Positions 1 through 11,625 of a stretch of 64,000 nt of DNA are shown here, piece by piece. Source of the DNA: Nemophila menziesii (lineage: Eukaryota; Streptophyta; Magnoliopsida; Boraginales; Hydrophyllaceae); NCBI GenBank assembly GCA_029959085.1, contig JARWIR010000043.1:4712001-4776000 (forward strand), read 5' to 3'. A program made the position numbers and the translations under genes. The notes beneath the pieces are model-generated. The model saw only the letters and a list, made by a program, of their open reading frames with translations. It did no database searches and was not told the DNA's origin. Position 1 is the first letter of the stretch, and each line of letters starts with the position of its first letter.

Positions 1-410
1 TATTTTCTCTCCAACGGATATAAGCTTTGTCCTCTAGTAATAGAGCTGAAACCCTGTCGTGCGGTGTACCGCGGGTAGGGTCCGGTGCACCGCGTGACTG
101 TTCGACTGACTTTTGAGCTTACTGGTCGGACTATGTATAGTACCGCATGCCTGCTCCGTGTAGTGGTCCGGTGTACCGTGACAAAGGTCCGGTGTACCGT
201 GCAGTTTTTCTGAGCTTACTGGTCGGGCCATCTAGTGCACCGTGGGACTGGTCCGGGATGCTGCGGTGTACCGCGTTTCCGTCCGGTGTACCGCGTAGAA
301 ACTTAGCTCTCTGGTCGGACTGGTCTATGCACCGTGCTTTGGTCCGTGGTATTGCGGTGTACCGTAGGTGTACTCCGGTGTACCGCACCAAAGGTTTAAA
401 ACACCTTCTA
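1..410. repeat. dispersed dyad-motif repeat (GGTCCGGTGTACCG)
   Basis: At least eight copies of the near-palindrome CGGTGTACCG occur here, alternating between a form preceded by 'gc' and a form preceded by 'ggtc', spaced irregularly by 20-50 bases. The spacers include repeated phrases such as 'gagcttactggtcgg'. Apparent reading frames on both strands simply read through the repeat and are not convincing genes. A sister array with CGGTATACCG lies at 17436-17700, inside an Athila-like element, so this stretch is probably internal non-coding DNA of a related retrotransposon. That origin is inferred. Confidence 0.7.
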
Positions 411-760
411 GTGAGTATATCTTTTTCTATGATGCTCGGATTAGAAAGCTTTCTTCACGAGAGTTGTAGAGGACATCATTCTTATACACTTTGTAGTTGA
501 TCACTAAAGCTAATTCTCAATGTACACAAAGATAAAGTTAATAGCATTTGTATGAGAATTAGTTTCTTAAGATAAAACAATAAAGCTCTGATCTAAATGA
601 TAAAGATGCTCTTTTTGATGAATTAGAGTGCAAGATAGAATGTATATAACAAAGGTAATTAGCACACTAAACACAAGAGGATTTGTCACATTAAAACAAC
701 CTATTAAGGGAGGCTATATGCCAACATAATGTGAAGTCGAGGAAAGATCTGCAAGCCATG
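411..760. other. no recognisable feature
   Basis: AT-rich sequence with no convincing gene or repeat structure on either strand. Confidence 0.5.
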
Positions 761-769
761 AACATTAGG

Positions 770-1375
770 TTAGATTTGTGGTTATTTTTAAATTCACGTG
801 GTAAAACCATTCTTCCACGTGCAAAGTATGCAATGACAACCGATAAGCGAAGAGAGTTCTAGAGTGGTTGAAGGTGCAAAAGTTTTGAGACGGTTTCATT
901 TCTAGCTTGCAGAACAATGTCCAGAGTGACACGGGGAAGATTATCGGTATGAAATCTAATGGCTGTCATATTCTGATGCAGTTTCTATTCATGGCTAGTA
1001 TTCCAGGGGTTAATCGACAACAAATCCATTAGCGATCCGATTATTGGGTTGTGCATGTGTTCAAAAATATTTGTAAGAAGAACCTGAGTAAAAAGGAATT
1101 GGAGTCTGGAAAGTCTAAGGTGGTCGAGCTTATGTGAAAGTTGGAGATGATTTTTCCTCCAGCTTTTTTTGATATAATGATCCACCTTGTTGTGCACTTG
1201 TACGAGGAAGCTCGGTTCAGGGGCCCAGTTCAGATGCGTTCAGATGTACCCATTTGAGGTACTTGAAGAAACTAAAAGAACAAATTCAGAATCCGGCCAG
1301 GCCAGAGGGTTCAATCGCCGAGGGATACGCTGTAGTGGAAACTTTTACTTTTATATCACAATAGTCGGGACTCTA
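770..1375 (+). pseudogene. CACTA (En/Spm) transposase relic, DUF4218-like part
   Basis: In shifting plus-strand frames this reads as the C-terminal part of plant CACTA TNP2-type transposases. Visible landmarks are MKSNGCHILMQ near 950-985, KKELESGKSK near 1090, LEMIFPPAFFDIMIHLVVHL near 1141-1200, GPVQ near 1222, MYPFE near 1248, and GSIAEGYAVVETF near 1306-1345. The family normally has these in one continuous frame (DUF4218). Here in-frame stops and at least two frameshifts interrupt it. The catalytic region upstream and the CACTA ends are not in view, so this is a dead fragment. It runs into an LTR-like sequence at about 1360. Confidence 0.75.
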
Positions 1376-2182
1376 TAATCTCCTAGCCCCCTGTCGGGTG
1401 GACATAGGAGCTATCCTAAAGTATTTAAACCCCTATATGGGCGAATATGCCTCTTCGGATGTGAATTTCTTTTACCTCTTTGGCTACGTGGTTAGTCAAG
1501 CCTGTTGGTCAATAACGGACACCACGCGTCTATATCCTAGTTTTGTAATTAAACCCCCCTGTCAGATGATCACTCGCCACTAACTGAATAGCCTAATTAC
1601 TAAAACCTACCCTTGATGCATGACGTTTATGATAGTAAACAAGCACAAGAATATAGTCAATGGAAATTAAGAACCAATTCAATTAAATACTAAAAACCCA
1701 GATTCAAATTAAAACAGAAAAACAATAATTGATGATTCATATAATTACAATCCTGAAGAGAAATTATGCATACTAAAACTCATGAATAAATAACTTAGAA
1801 ATACCTCATAGACAAAATAGATCTAATACTAATTTACCCAAAGAATAGAGATGGCGAAGTGTTGAATTGATGTAGTTAAGCTCTAACTCTAGCTCTTGCT
1901 TCTTCCTCCTCTAGATCCTCCAGATTGCTTCTATAATGAATTATGTATTTATATTAAGCTTGTGCAGCCAAGGGATGATTATATAAGGTTTAGAACTGTT
2001 ATATATAGGTGCTAGGTCGAAATCTTGGAGTAGGGATCAAGCAACTCAAATTCGTAACCCTAAAATATAGAAAATGTAAGAAACAATTGTCTTGTTTTGG
2101 CCGTAACTTCTTCATTTCAACTCCGTTTGACGCGTTTTTCATATCGAATGTGATCGTCTCAGAAATCTCTATACTTTAGCTT
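1360..2182 (-). mobile_element. truncated LTR of a Ty3/Athila-like element
   Basis: The sequence follows the pattern of the solo LTR at 13835-15414: a 'gtcgggactc...' block, then 'cccctgtcgggtgga', then 'aaccccc(c)tgtcagatgatc..cgccac' and a tract ending 'cgtctcagaaatctctatactttagcttcagac'. The last phrase also matches the LTR at 49804-51371 read in reverse. Both LTR ends are missing: the left blends into the CACTA relic and the right stops where the large inverted repeat starts. An old remnant of uncertain exact limits. Confidence 0.6.
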
Positions 2183-2744
2183 CAGACCCGATAAATATAT
2201 ATTAATACAAGCTTATATAAATAATAAATAATTTAATCTATATAGAGTATATATTATAACTCAAACAAGATTATGGTAATAGAAATGAACTAGGCGGGAT
2301 ATCACAGTATGTGTTGTTTTTCTAGTGAAACATCTTCTATATCATAAACTATATGTGTTGCCATGAACAGATGAACTCAATATTACTTTACGTTAGATTA
2401 TGAAATTGGTTTAATTAATTAATATTTTGGTTTGGTTCCTTACGTTTGCCTTAGCTATTTTCCATGGTATATATAGTGTTCAAATGTATTTGATCACATG
2501 CTAGACATTAGACCTATGCTAGACATAATTAATAAAAATAGTCCTCCAACTTTGTTTTTCACCATGTTAGTCCCTGTGTCAAATTTCAGCATTCATAATA
2601 GTATGTATTTTTTTAATCAAAAACAGTAAAAATTCTGCAAATGGTCCCTGAACTAAATACAACTTTTATTTATTGGTCCTCAATCATCTTTTTCAACAAA
2701 ACAAAAAATCTGATGAGCAAACAAAAAAGAAGTAACCTTCGAAG
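2183..2744. repeat. large inverted repeat, left arm, segments A-C (first part)
   Basis: Positions 2183-2400 recur inverted at about 41640-41850. Positions 2400-2744 recur inverted within 33600-34114. The shared text includes 'gtgttcaaatgtatttgatc' and 'aaatttcagcattcataata'. In the right arm the join between the two blocks is exactly where the second MULE (34124-41636) inserted, so A, B and C are one continuous block there too. No gene is seen. Confidence 0.75.
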
Positions 2745-3107
2745 ACATGTAAGATTGCTGCAAAATATCCAATTGGCAAAGTAGAGATAGAGAATGATTG
2801 CTTGTCTTTACTTAACAAAACTAGTAGTAGAGCTAAAGTGTTTTGTAATACTATTATTTTGGTTAAGAACATTATGTGTTGTAAGCTTTTGTATAACTTA
2901 AAAATCTCCTTTGTTAGGAGATCAAAGAACTTGAGTGCTGATTGGGTGGCTAAACAAATGCTTTATGGCCCTTTGTTTAGCCTTTGGAGCTCTTTCCCTC
3001 CTCCCCAATTAGCAAACCTATTTGCTAGAGACTTCAATCCGATAGGGATTGGCTAATATTTGTACTTGTTTTGGTTTTAATGCAAGTTTATTTTTCGACT
3101 AAAAAAA
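2745..3107 (+). mobile_element. 5'-truncated LINE tail (RNase H-like end plus poly-A)
   Basis: A 363-bp insertion is present in the left inverted-repeat arm and absent from the equivalent place in the right arm (around 33600). An 84-residue plus-strand frame (2802-3056) ends with a motif typical of the RNase H domain at the C-terminus of plant L1-type elements: VRRSKNLSADWVAKQM, matching the R..N..AD.(L/V)A pattern. After the stop come an AT-rich 3' untranslated tail and seven A. No clear target duplication is visible. The insertion postdates the duplication that made the inverted repeat, or the right copy lost it; the first is simpler. Confidence 0.75.
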
Positions 3108-3313
3108 GGAACAAACTGCCAAATAACCTATGTTTCAGGGACCATTTGTGCAATTTTTAAAAACTAAATTTTACATTCCACAATACCATCGACACTAGAG
3201 AATTACAGGTTCTAGAGGAACTATTGGTGCAATTTACCCTAAAAAACAATAACTTAAAACATTCCTAAGTATAGAAAGACACTATTCAAAACAAAATATA
3301 CTAACAAAAAAAA
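3108..3313. repeat. large inverted repeat, left arm, segment C (second part)
   Basis: The text 'gggaccatttgtgcaatttt', 'gaactattggtgcaattt' and 'cattcctaagtatagaaaga' recurs inverted at about 33395-33595. It resumes the block broken by the LINE tail. No gene. Confidence 0.75.
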
Positions 3314-5123
3314 CTCGTCGTAATTCAAAACAATTTACCCTAACCCCCGTAGCCCTGCTTCTCTCCTTCCCCGTCTAATCTCGCCGGCGTTTTGAGCGAT
3401 AATATACACCGCATTAAGTACTTCTCACCTATTTACGGTTTGCATTTATTGCTCTGATAAATCTAGTCCTTTTGGGTTCTGGGTTTAATCATCTAACCAT
3501 GGTTAGAGGTGTAGATCGAGGGTTGGATTATGAAGAAGCCTATATATGGCACGGTCGTGGTTTATTATGCATTAAAAATTATTTTCGAGAGGTTTTGGAT
3601 CTTCGAAACCCTAAGGTTCGTGTTTTGATTTTCTGTAATTCCGATTGTGTTATAAGTTATTGCATGTGTAAATCTTTTGATTTTAACTCAAACTTTTGTT
3701 AAACTAAAGGATTTGGGTTTCTTAGTCTTTTGATTTATGACCTTGAATAAGGATTTATCTTTCTATTAGGGTTTTGTTGATTGTTTGGAATTATATTATT
3801 GGCTAATAGATTCTACCTTGTTTGTTTGCATGTGGGCTCAATTCTTGTCTCGTTGGTATTATACTATTCTTCCTTTTCTTGCTCTGATTCCGTGATTCTC
3901 CTTAATCCATCAATTAGAAGGTAATAATTTTGTTGTTTATATCTTTCAGTTGTTTTTTTACATTTCTGTTTTAATTTGTGGCTAATTGAAAGCTTCCTTT
4001 ATTTACTTGCATGGTCTCGCGAATCTTGATTATGGACCTGTGTTTGATGTTATATAACTTAAAGCTTAATCTGTTACTTCATTTACAGGTAATGGGTTAA
4101 AACCTTTGATTTCATTTTACTTAAATTTTGTGGTTGTTTAATTTAAATTGACTACTAAAGTTTGTTATTTGTGTTTGTTTTGCAGATTCTTCCTTTACAG
4201 GTTATTTTGTCTTAGACAAGTTAAGTGAGTCCTCGCAAGACTCATCTTTAACAAGTTAGAAACCAATAACCTAAGGTATATACCTGAAATTTAATAACTT
4301 ACTTGTAAACATTCATATTCAACCCACTTTTATAATGCATCTCCCAATTAGTATAAACTTTCATCAATGATTAAGTTTTGAATTATGAGTGTGAATTATT
4401 TAGTTTGGAATATTGGTTGAGTTGGCATAAAAGATGGGTTGATTGGTGTTTCTTGTGAGTTATAATATTAGTCCCTTGTCCCTAAAAAGGCCCCTAAGGT
4501 TTAAAAGCCAATGAAGATTTCATATCTGAGGCCATATATTTGTAGCCAATGATGAGAATTTTCTGAGGCAAAAACTAACTGATTTCATTCTTTTATCCTA
4601 CTTTCGCAAATTTCCAGGTTATAAGGAACTTCGAAGGTGGTTTTTGGACTGTTTTTGGAAACTTGAATGGATTTGCTACAACTGTTGCACCCAAAGTTGT
4701 ACAATTTGTTTATTTTGCACAAGTTACAACTTACAAGTTCTCAAGTTTGGAATGTGATGTAAATTGTAATAACATATTGTAATTTACTAATTTGAAGTGT
4801 TTGATTCAATTCAATGTCATGTAATTGTAATAGCTAAGTTATTAAGTTTGATGGGAAACTAAGAACTATCTAAGAACCCAACTATTTTGAGAAAGTTACT
4901 ATATTTAGGAAGTTTCTAAATTAGGTAACTTTCTATTTTTGGAAAGTTTTTAATGAATTTATGTTTTCTCAATTTTTCATTTTATAAATTTACAAGCATA
5001 ACACTTAACCGAACCCGACCCTAAACCGACCCCACCCGCCATGACCCAACCCGCGTAGTTAATTAAAAAAAATTGGTTAATGGGTTAAACAAATACAAAA
5101 CCGAAATGTTGGGTTGGGTATTG
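3314..5123. other. left-arm-specific insertion, no recognised gene
   Basis: This stretch, with the hAT element that follows it, is absent from the right arm, where segment C joins segment D directly at about 33345-33400. It opens with a CT-rich leader-like stretch (3335-3385) and contains T-rich intron-like tracts with several plausible splice sites, for example around 4088 and 4185-4200. It therefore looks like the 5' untranslated and intronic part of some plant gene. A 76-codon frame at 3472-3702 has no family I recognise. Near 4990-5050 there is a short run of CCGAACCCGACC-like units. Confidence 0.4.
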
Positions 5124-5131
5124 GGTTTACC

Positions 5132-6162
5132 TAGGGGTGGAAATCGGAAGGAACGGATCGGAAAAAGGGTCTTTCGGAAAAATTCCTATTTTTTTCGGAA
5201 TAGATTTTTTCTGTTCCAATTCCTATCCAATTTTTCGGAACTGGGAAAATTAATTCCGAATTCGGAATTTCGGAATTTGCCGGAAATTCCGGAATTTTGG
5301 GTTCGGAATTTCGGAACTTTTGTTTCGGAAATTGCAGGATTAAGGGTTGAAAACCGGTGCAATAGTTTACCACTTACATGAAGATAGTTAAAAATAAGAG
5401 GTCATGGGATCGAATCTCATTGGAGTCATTTACTCGAGTCCAAAGTGGCTCTCTCATGTATTCAAAAAAAAAAAAAAAAGATAGTTAAAAACAAAACTTA
5501 TAAAACTTTTCATGTAACCGTAGTTAAAAAGTTTAACTTATATAAACTTCATGAACAATAACAGAAATAACATAAGTAACAAAAGGAAAAAGAACAGTAA
5601 TAGAAGTAACATAAATAACAAAAGGTAAAAAAACAATGAGTGTGAATTACTTTTCAAATTACATAAAAAACAGATATTAGGCTTCGTGGGAATGTAATGT
5701 AAAATGTGAAGAAATGGATTAGCCTTATCCTTTAGGTTTTATCAGGTTTATTGTTATTTTTAATTTTCCTGATATAAAAAAATGTATCATTGTGTTTCAC
5801 TTTTCAACATTTAGATTTTTCTTCTTCTTTTGTTATGAAAATTTTCAATATTTCTGATTGTATATTTTTTTCTTATATTAATATTTATTATTTATTTAAT
5901 ATAGGAAATGTAAAATCGGAAATACGATTCGAAAATAACAATTGGAAATAAAAATCGAAAATATATTTCGGAAATAAAATCGGATCGGAAAACTCGGAAA
6001 TTTCGGAAATTTATATGTAGTTCCAATTCCAATCCTATTTTTTCGGAAAAATCGGAAATCGGAATTTCGGAATTTCGGAACCGTAAAAAGTTGTTCGGAA
6101 ATCGGAATTTTCGGATTGGAAAAGTCGGAAATCGGAAATTTCGGATACGATTTCCACCCCTA
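5132..6162. mobile_element. non-autonomous hAT-like element, 1031 bp
   Basis: The ends are TAGGGGTGGAAATCGG and its near-complement CGATTTCCACCCCTA. They are flanked by an exact 8-bp duplication GGTTTACC (5124-5131 and 6163-6170), the hallmark of hAT insertion. Both subterminal regions are crowded with the short motif TCGGAA in both orientations, as is usual for hAT ends. No transposase is encoded. A truncated SINE with its own target duplication lies inside. Confidence 0.9.
5395..5478 (+). mobile_element. 5'-truncated tRNA-derived SINE
   Basis: It matches the 3' two thirds of the SINE at 42328-42444: 'tgggatcgaatctcattgga' (box B region), then 'gtggctctctcatgtattc', then a run of A. Flanking repeats (A)AGATAGTTAAAAA at about 5381-5394 and 5478-5491 look like its own target duplication, so it jumped into the hAT element. 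Confidence 0.8.
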
Positions 6163-6231
6163 GGTTTACCCCTACGGGTTGGTTAACCGACCCGTGTGCT
6201 GCCCTAATATAAACAGATACTTCAACTTATG

Positions 6232-6530
6232 ATAAAAAAAAACTCTACAAAAAAAATTTGGGTTGATTCCATGAGAAATCACTAGTAAAGATTCAATTAA
6301 TTATGACAAATACACACGTAAACTAATTCTCATACAAATACTTTCTCAAAGATCTAGCAAACCTCCTTATTAACTAAATAAAAACAAACAAAACCTCCAT
6401 ATGTTTTGCGAGATAGCCAAAAAAGTAACAAATATAGCCAAAAGAGATTTCAACCAATAATAGCTTCAGGCAAATGATACTAATGAAAATATAAAACTCA
6501 CTTAACAAGAACTTGGGATATTTGATACTC
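6232..6530. repeat. large inverted repeat, left arm, segment D
   Basis: It matches 33034-33345 in reverse. Shared text includes 'agccaaaagagatttcaacc' and 'ccaataatagcttcag'. The two copies differ by substitutions and by a short insertion in the right copy near 33130. No gene is supported. Confidence 0.75.
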
Positions 6531-7056
6531 AATGTTATAGAAACTGCATAATTATGAGTACACCTCATTCAACTTAGGAAGGAAAATATACCAGGGATTT
6601 CATTGCTAAATGCTAATTGATCAAGAGGAAAAAGTATTTCAATGTCACAACACCTTTAAGTATCTAATTCTCACAACATTTTACAAAAACTTCCAAAAAA
6701 AACTAAAACAGCATTGGAGAGCATAAAACACTGAAGCTTTTAAAAAGAATCGAACACAATCACAAACACTACCACGTGTCGAAAATTATCATTCCCACCG
6801 TCATTGACATATCTTCTCCGACGCCATCCATCAAGAGAAGCGTACACATTTGTGTGAATACGTGATCGATAGAGAGTAAGAAAGAGGATTTGAAATGAAG
6901 ATTCTACCAGTGAGAGATCGTGTGTCCCGCAATATCGTCATCATTTCTAGTATTGTTATTATCATCACTCTTGATTTTGATTGGTTCTATGGCGTACTTG
7001 AGAATTCCGTAGAGGTTTTGAAGCTCTAACCGTAGAGGTTGTGGGGTGGGGATTGG
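6531..7056. other. left-arm-specific stretch, no recognised gene
   Basis: Absent from the right arm. It contains an ACGTG-bearing promoter-like stretch (about 6770-6850) and a short plus-strand frame starting near 6895 (MKILPVRDRVS...), rich in isoleucine and ending after about 45 codons. I do not recognise it. It may be the 5' end of a captured plant gene. It ends in TGGGGTGGGGATTGGTTT, which is also the target site of the next element. Confidence 0.4.
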
Positions 7057-8512
7057 TTTTTTTTTGTTCCAATAGCTTATCATATCATAAAATAAAGTTA
7101 CGAACTACACGAATTGCCCAACCAACTCCGGAAATAAGGAAGCACTAAAGATAAAACAGTAAAGAAAATAAAGACTAAAAAAATAACATAGCATCCTGAA
7201 ACGGTACAACACCATCCATGCGCAACGAAACCACAAACTAGAAAGCAACACACTCCAAAGAGCCCAATCCAAACGATCCTTGGGAAAGTGTACTCAAACC
7301 TCGAGAAGAGGGGGAGAAAGCCGACTACCATTTTAGCAACCAGGAGTGGCAATGTAATCGAAAATAATTCAAAGATTCTAACGATTATTTCAAGAACAGC
7401 ATGGTATTTGATAGCCCCCAGATCATCAATCTTTTCACCAAAAAAGGTGAAACTAATGGAAACAAAAACTTGAGGTGCTGAAACCGGAACAACCAACAAC
7501 CACTCACAAGACAACCAAGGCCTCCAAATGAAAGAGCTTTCGAGATCAGATAATAAAAACAAATGAGTGAACGGCAAACACCAATTGATAATTACACAGA
7601 TCAGAGAACCCAACAAACAGTAGCCAAAGAGCCTAGAGACCGGCTGCACATTAAAAGGAAGGATGCAACAAACACAATAAAAAAAAACACCTTCAAATCC
7701 CACCATACAAAACAAACTTGTGTCCTCCCCTCACAAGGAAACTGCATCCATTTCCTATAAAACAGCTGAAATGAAAGGAATGAGCGAAGAATGAACGGCA
7801 AACACCCTCCTCCATAACCTCCATATTCACGTTTAAGGTCAAAGAAGGCATTCCCGGTAAAAGCAGAAAACAAGGCGTGAAGTACCACTCCCGAAGAAGT
7901 AACTAAGAACCCAATTCTCACCATAATGCAAAAAGACAGGAAAAATGCAACTCACCACAGCGGCAGGCTTCTCCACCAAAAAAATTGGTTTGGGCATTTT
8001 TTCAAACATCTTGGCTCCAAAAGTATCCAGTTTACAGGTCTGCAAGAATACTTTCCTCAGCCATGGTGCGGTAGTAGAAAAGCCTTCAAAAAGGGCACTG
8101 TCAAAACGGTTTACCAAAAGAGCGTCGTCTACAAAAGAAACGAATACAGAGGGAAGGCTGGAGAAATAAGCAATTTGGGCCTCCGTAAAACCTTTGCCTT
8201 CCATCCGTTTGAAACCAAAAACCATATAATGGGCCCACAAAGTCCATCTGAGGAAGGCCTTACCACAACTGGACTGAGGAAGAAGTTTCAGTAAGCTAAC
8301 AACTCCGGGAGAAGAGGCGGCGTGAAAAGAAGGACAAAAGAAAACCAAAGAGAGAGAACAAAACAGAAAGGGAAATAAAAGGAAAAAAGGAAGGACTGGG
8401 GGGGCCGCCATCACCAGTATGAAGCCACCAGCGACGGTGGCCTGAAATTTTTTAGGTTTAGGTTTCAAAAGAAGAGAGAGGCAGAGCGTTTTTACTATTT
8501 AATGTACTAGAT
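7057..8512 (-). mobile_element. minus-strand retroposon with poly-A and a ~17-bp target duplication
   Basis: The block is bracketed by GGGGTGGGGATTGGTTT, once ending at about 7056 and once at about 8513-8529. A run of T at its left end reads as a poly-A tail on the minus strand, just downstream of an AATAAA-like 'ttattttatgat' tract. Those are the marks of LINE-machinery retroposition. The 5' region contains 'gccaccgtcgctggtgg'. The minus strand carries three overlapping long frames (8468-7839, 7924-7601, 7715-7098) rich in F, L, V and C, which could be membrane-spanning but resemble no family I know. No reverse-transcriptase motif is visible. It could be a LINE derivative or a retroposed transcript. 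Confidence 0.65.
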
Positions 8513-8542
8513 TGGGGTGGGGATTGGTTTGTGTGGTTGTGC

Positions 8543-8890
8543 TGTTGTGTGGTTGTGGGGTGGGGATGGGTTTGTGTGGTTGTGCCGTTGTGTCGTGCGG
8601 GGTAATTTTTTTTAAAAGAAGAATTGGTTTTAAAATATTTATATACAGTTTTCGATATTAATCATGGATTTTTTATTTTTTATTTTTTTGTCAATTAATT
8701 ATAATTTTTATTATTTTTATGATTTTTAAAATATCTTCTAAATAAATCTCGATTTTTTAAATATTGATATGAATTTGTGAATATTAATTATAAATTTTCC
8801 ATTTTTTTATAAATTAAATTTTTTTATAATTATTTCTTACAAATCAATTATGATTTTTTTATGAGTTATTAGCTCAAAACGTCCTTAGAC
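8543..8890. repeat. large inverted repeat, left arm, segment E (AT-rich)
   Basis: It matches 32495-32993 in reverse once the 180-bp MITE in that copy is removed. The block begins with a GT-rich motif containing 'ggtttgtgtggttgtgccgt' and continues into an AT-rich tract ('attaatcatggattttttat'). Its outer position next to the Kaonashi-type genes makes it a candidate terminal inverted repeat of a large Mutator-like element. That reading is inferred. Confidence 0.7.
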
Positions 8891-10053
8891 ACAATAACCC
8901 ACCCCTAACAAGTCCCCCCCTTTATTACTACCTGCCAGAGTCTAATGTTTTTTTGATAATACCGCCAATACCCCTGCTACTAAATATATTAAGTGATATA
9001 TTCCATATTTATCGAGTACATATATGATAGATTCCATTATTATCGCTACTGTTACGTTTCCATATTGATAGGAGATCATTTAAATTCCTTAATTATAGCT
9101 ACAAACATGGAAATCTTGTTATACTCATACACGATTAATCATTTGCACTACACTCACCAAACAAACAATTCCCTACACACAGCAAGGCTCATCTTGCTTT
9201 GAAGGTATGTTACAATTCAATTATCATGTTTAACATTGAATAAAACAGAAATTCCATGTTGCAGACTCATTAGTTTTCTGGTTTTTTTTCATTTTTTCAT
9301 GTTAGTATCATCAAAGTGGTTTGTATGTTATTATTCATTTATCAACAGTCAGATAAAAATTATTGATGTGTGTTGTTTATTCATCATTATAAGAGTTTCA
9401 GTGTTCATATATTAATAATGTTCACAATTGTTCAATAGATATTCTCATATTAATTTACATCCCTTTGTCAGATATGTCGTCAAATGAGATAGCTGTTTTT
9501 CGTTTCATGGAAGAAAAAGCTTTGAAATTGTTCAGATTGTTTGACTCGTGTGACTCAATGAATAATTACGTGAAAGAAACATGGACTAACTTGGCTGACA
9601 AGTCCTTTGATTTGTTCTATTCAATTGCTGACCACCAACAGTGCAAGTTTACCGGTCAAGGCGACTTCGAGACGGATCTCTGCTTGTTGCATCATAGCCA
9701 CGTTGCTGAGTTCGAGGTGTTAGTTACCGATAATTCCACTGAAATCGTTGTCCAAACAATTAATCCTCCACCTTCTATGCACATTGTTCCAATTCAGAAA
9801 CCATCACTCGATGTAGGTGTAGTAGAAGACGACGATGAAGCAGCCGAAAACAACTATCATCACAAGGTTAGGACTCTAAAGAGCAGTGCTTGGAGACATG
9901 CATTGAGGGAACCCGGGCAATGCTTCCATGATGGAATGAACGAGTTCCGTCGTGCACTTGCTAAATACGCGTGCGAGACAGGATATAAATTCTATTTCGG
10001 ACACAATCGACCCAACCGCACGAGCGCCTACTACTCTAACTCAAAAACATCAG

Positions 10054-10386
10054 GTAACTATTACTGTTTTTTTAGTCCATACTTTTCAACCCATCAAAAA
10101 TAACACACAACCCACCTAACAAAGCACACACACTACCAACCCAAAAAGTTAATATATTATCCACAACCCATCTTAATCAACTGACAACCCATTAGTATAA
10201 TAGGTGTTAATTTGGTTTTGACTCAACCCAATCACTAGCATGCAACCCATTAATTAACACACATACACCACCACTGATGAACCACCAATTACCCATACTC
10301 CATCATATTATACTGAAAACCCATTGTTTTTCTCAACAGTTTCAATTTTTATTTTAACTCAAATTGTTATTCATTTCTATATCCAG
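10054..10386 (+). other. intron 1 of the MULE transposase
   Basis: GT (10054) to AG (10386). Unusually it is built of loosely repeated 'aacccat' and 'cacacac' phrases, like the CACCATC-rich DNA at 21600-22250 between the two genes of this element. Confidence 0.7.
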
Positions 10387-11620
10387 GTTGTAAATGGTAT
10401 GTTTATGCATCGAAAGATAACGACAACCAAAAAGTATACCTTAGTACATTCACAAAAACGCATATCTGCGGTCCTCCGTTGAAAATGTTCACTAATCCAC
10501 GACTCATCGGCGATCTAATAAAGGATATCATTATCGATATGGTCTGTTCCAAACCTGATACTAAACCCAGCCATGTGATGAAATATCTAAAATACGACTA
10601 CGGATACAATATTACCTACAAGGTTGCTTACGGGGCTGTGAATAAGGCACGTGATGATATTTTTGGCGATGTCGATCTATCTTACAACAGAATACGGGCA
10701 TATTTCGACAATCTTAGTGCCGTAGACCCAACAGGTGCTGTTGCGCTCGAATGTGACCCTTCTAACCGTTCATTTACGCGATGCCACTTTGCATTCGGCG
10801 CCTGTGTTGAAGGATTTAACCATTGTCGGCCTTTGCTCTTCCTTGACGCAACTTTTCTGAAGAACAAGTACAAAGGAAAACTTCTTGTGGCCACTGCTAA
10901 AGATGCAAACCAAGGTATGTTAGCCATATTGCTTTAACTCATATGTTTTTCAGATTTCTCATTTATAAACCTATAGACTGAACTCATATGATTTCAGTAA
11001 TAATGAATACACCACCAAATGATACAGACACACCAATGATTTTTACACACACAACACTAATTTGGATATACATATATATAAGATCCATATATAACAGTTA
11101 GAGATCTCGTTTTGCAGGTCTGTTCCCCGTCGCATTTTCCATTGTCAGGTCGGAAGACACCGTTAACTGGACTCACTTCCTGCAATTTCTCTCACCACTA
11201 ATCTCATCACGTGACGTCACTTTTGTTTCTGATCGACATGGAGGAATTGCTAACACGCTTGAAGCGGTATTCCCATTAGCGCATCACGCCTACTGTCAAC
11301 ATCACTTGAAAGAAAATCTAAAGACGAAGTTTAAAAGATCAAAAGCGCAAAGGGAGACTATGCTTTATCTACTTGACAAAATGTGTTTCGCGGCCACTGT
11401 CGACACATTCGACAGTTTCCGTCAACTGTTTCTTAACGCGGGTGGACAAAAGGCTGTTAATTTCTTAAAGAATTTGCCGAAAGAGAAATTTGCGAATGCG
11501 CACTTCCAGGGTAAACGCTATGTAAAGACAACGTCTAATGCGGCCAAGTCTTTTAACAAACAAATTAAGGCTACAAGAGAGCTCCCTGTAACTGAATTGA
11601 TTGAATCAATACGCGTACTA

Positions 11621-11625
11621 CTCAT
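11621..11625. repeat. target site duplication CTCAT (left)
   Basis: Matches 20793-20797 on the far side of the LTR element. Removing the element and one copy restores the transposase reading frame. Confidence 0.95.

Larger units (their letters stand above)
9474..11625 (+). pseudogene. Kaonashi-type MULE transposase, 5' part (split by retrotransposon)
   Basis: Three exons are readable: 9474-10053, 10387-10914 and 11119 onward, each with GT/AG borders and a kept frame. The product is a Mutator-like transposase. An acidic N-terminal region is followed by a MuDR-type DNA-binding segment (GCKWYVYASK, then HICGPP), then the DDE core with LLFLDATFLKNKYKG (first D) and FVSDRHGGI (second D), and the conserved C..H pair in AYCQHH. 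The usual third acid region reads AATVDTFDSF, so the expected glutamate is not evident. The ATG at 9474 follows an AG and is my choice of start; an upstream exon is possible. The frame runs without a stop into the insertion at 11626 and resumes at 20798. Confidence 0.85.

Noticed and set aside
147..500. 117-codon plus-strand frame over the dyad array
   Set aside because: It merely reads through repeats; the opposite strand is equally open over the same stretch and composition follows the repeat.
4510..4575. C/D-box snoRNA-like order of TGA(A/T)GA and CTGA motifs
   Set aside because: The spaces between boxes are only 7-9 bases, too short for guide sequences, and the first C box is imperfect.
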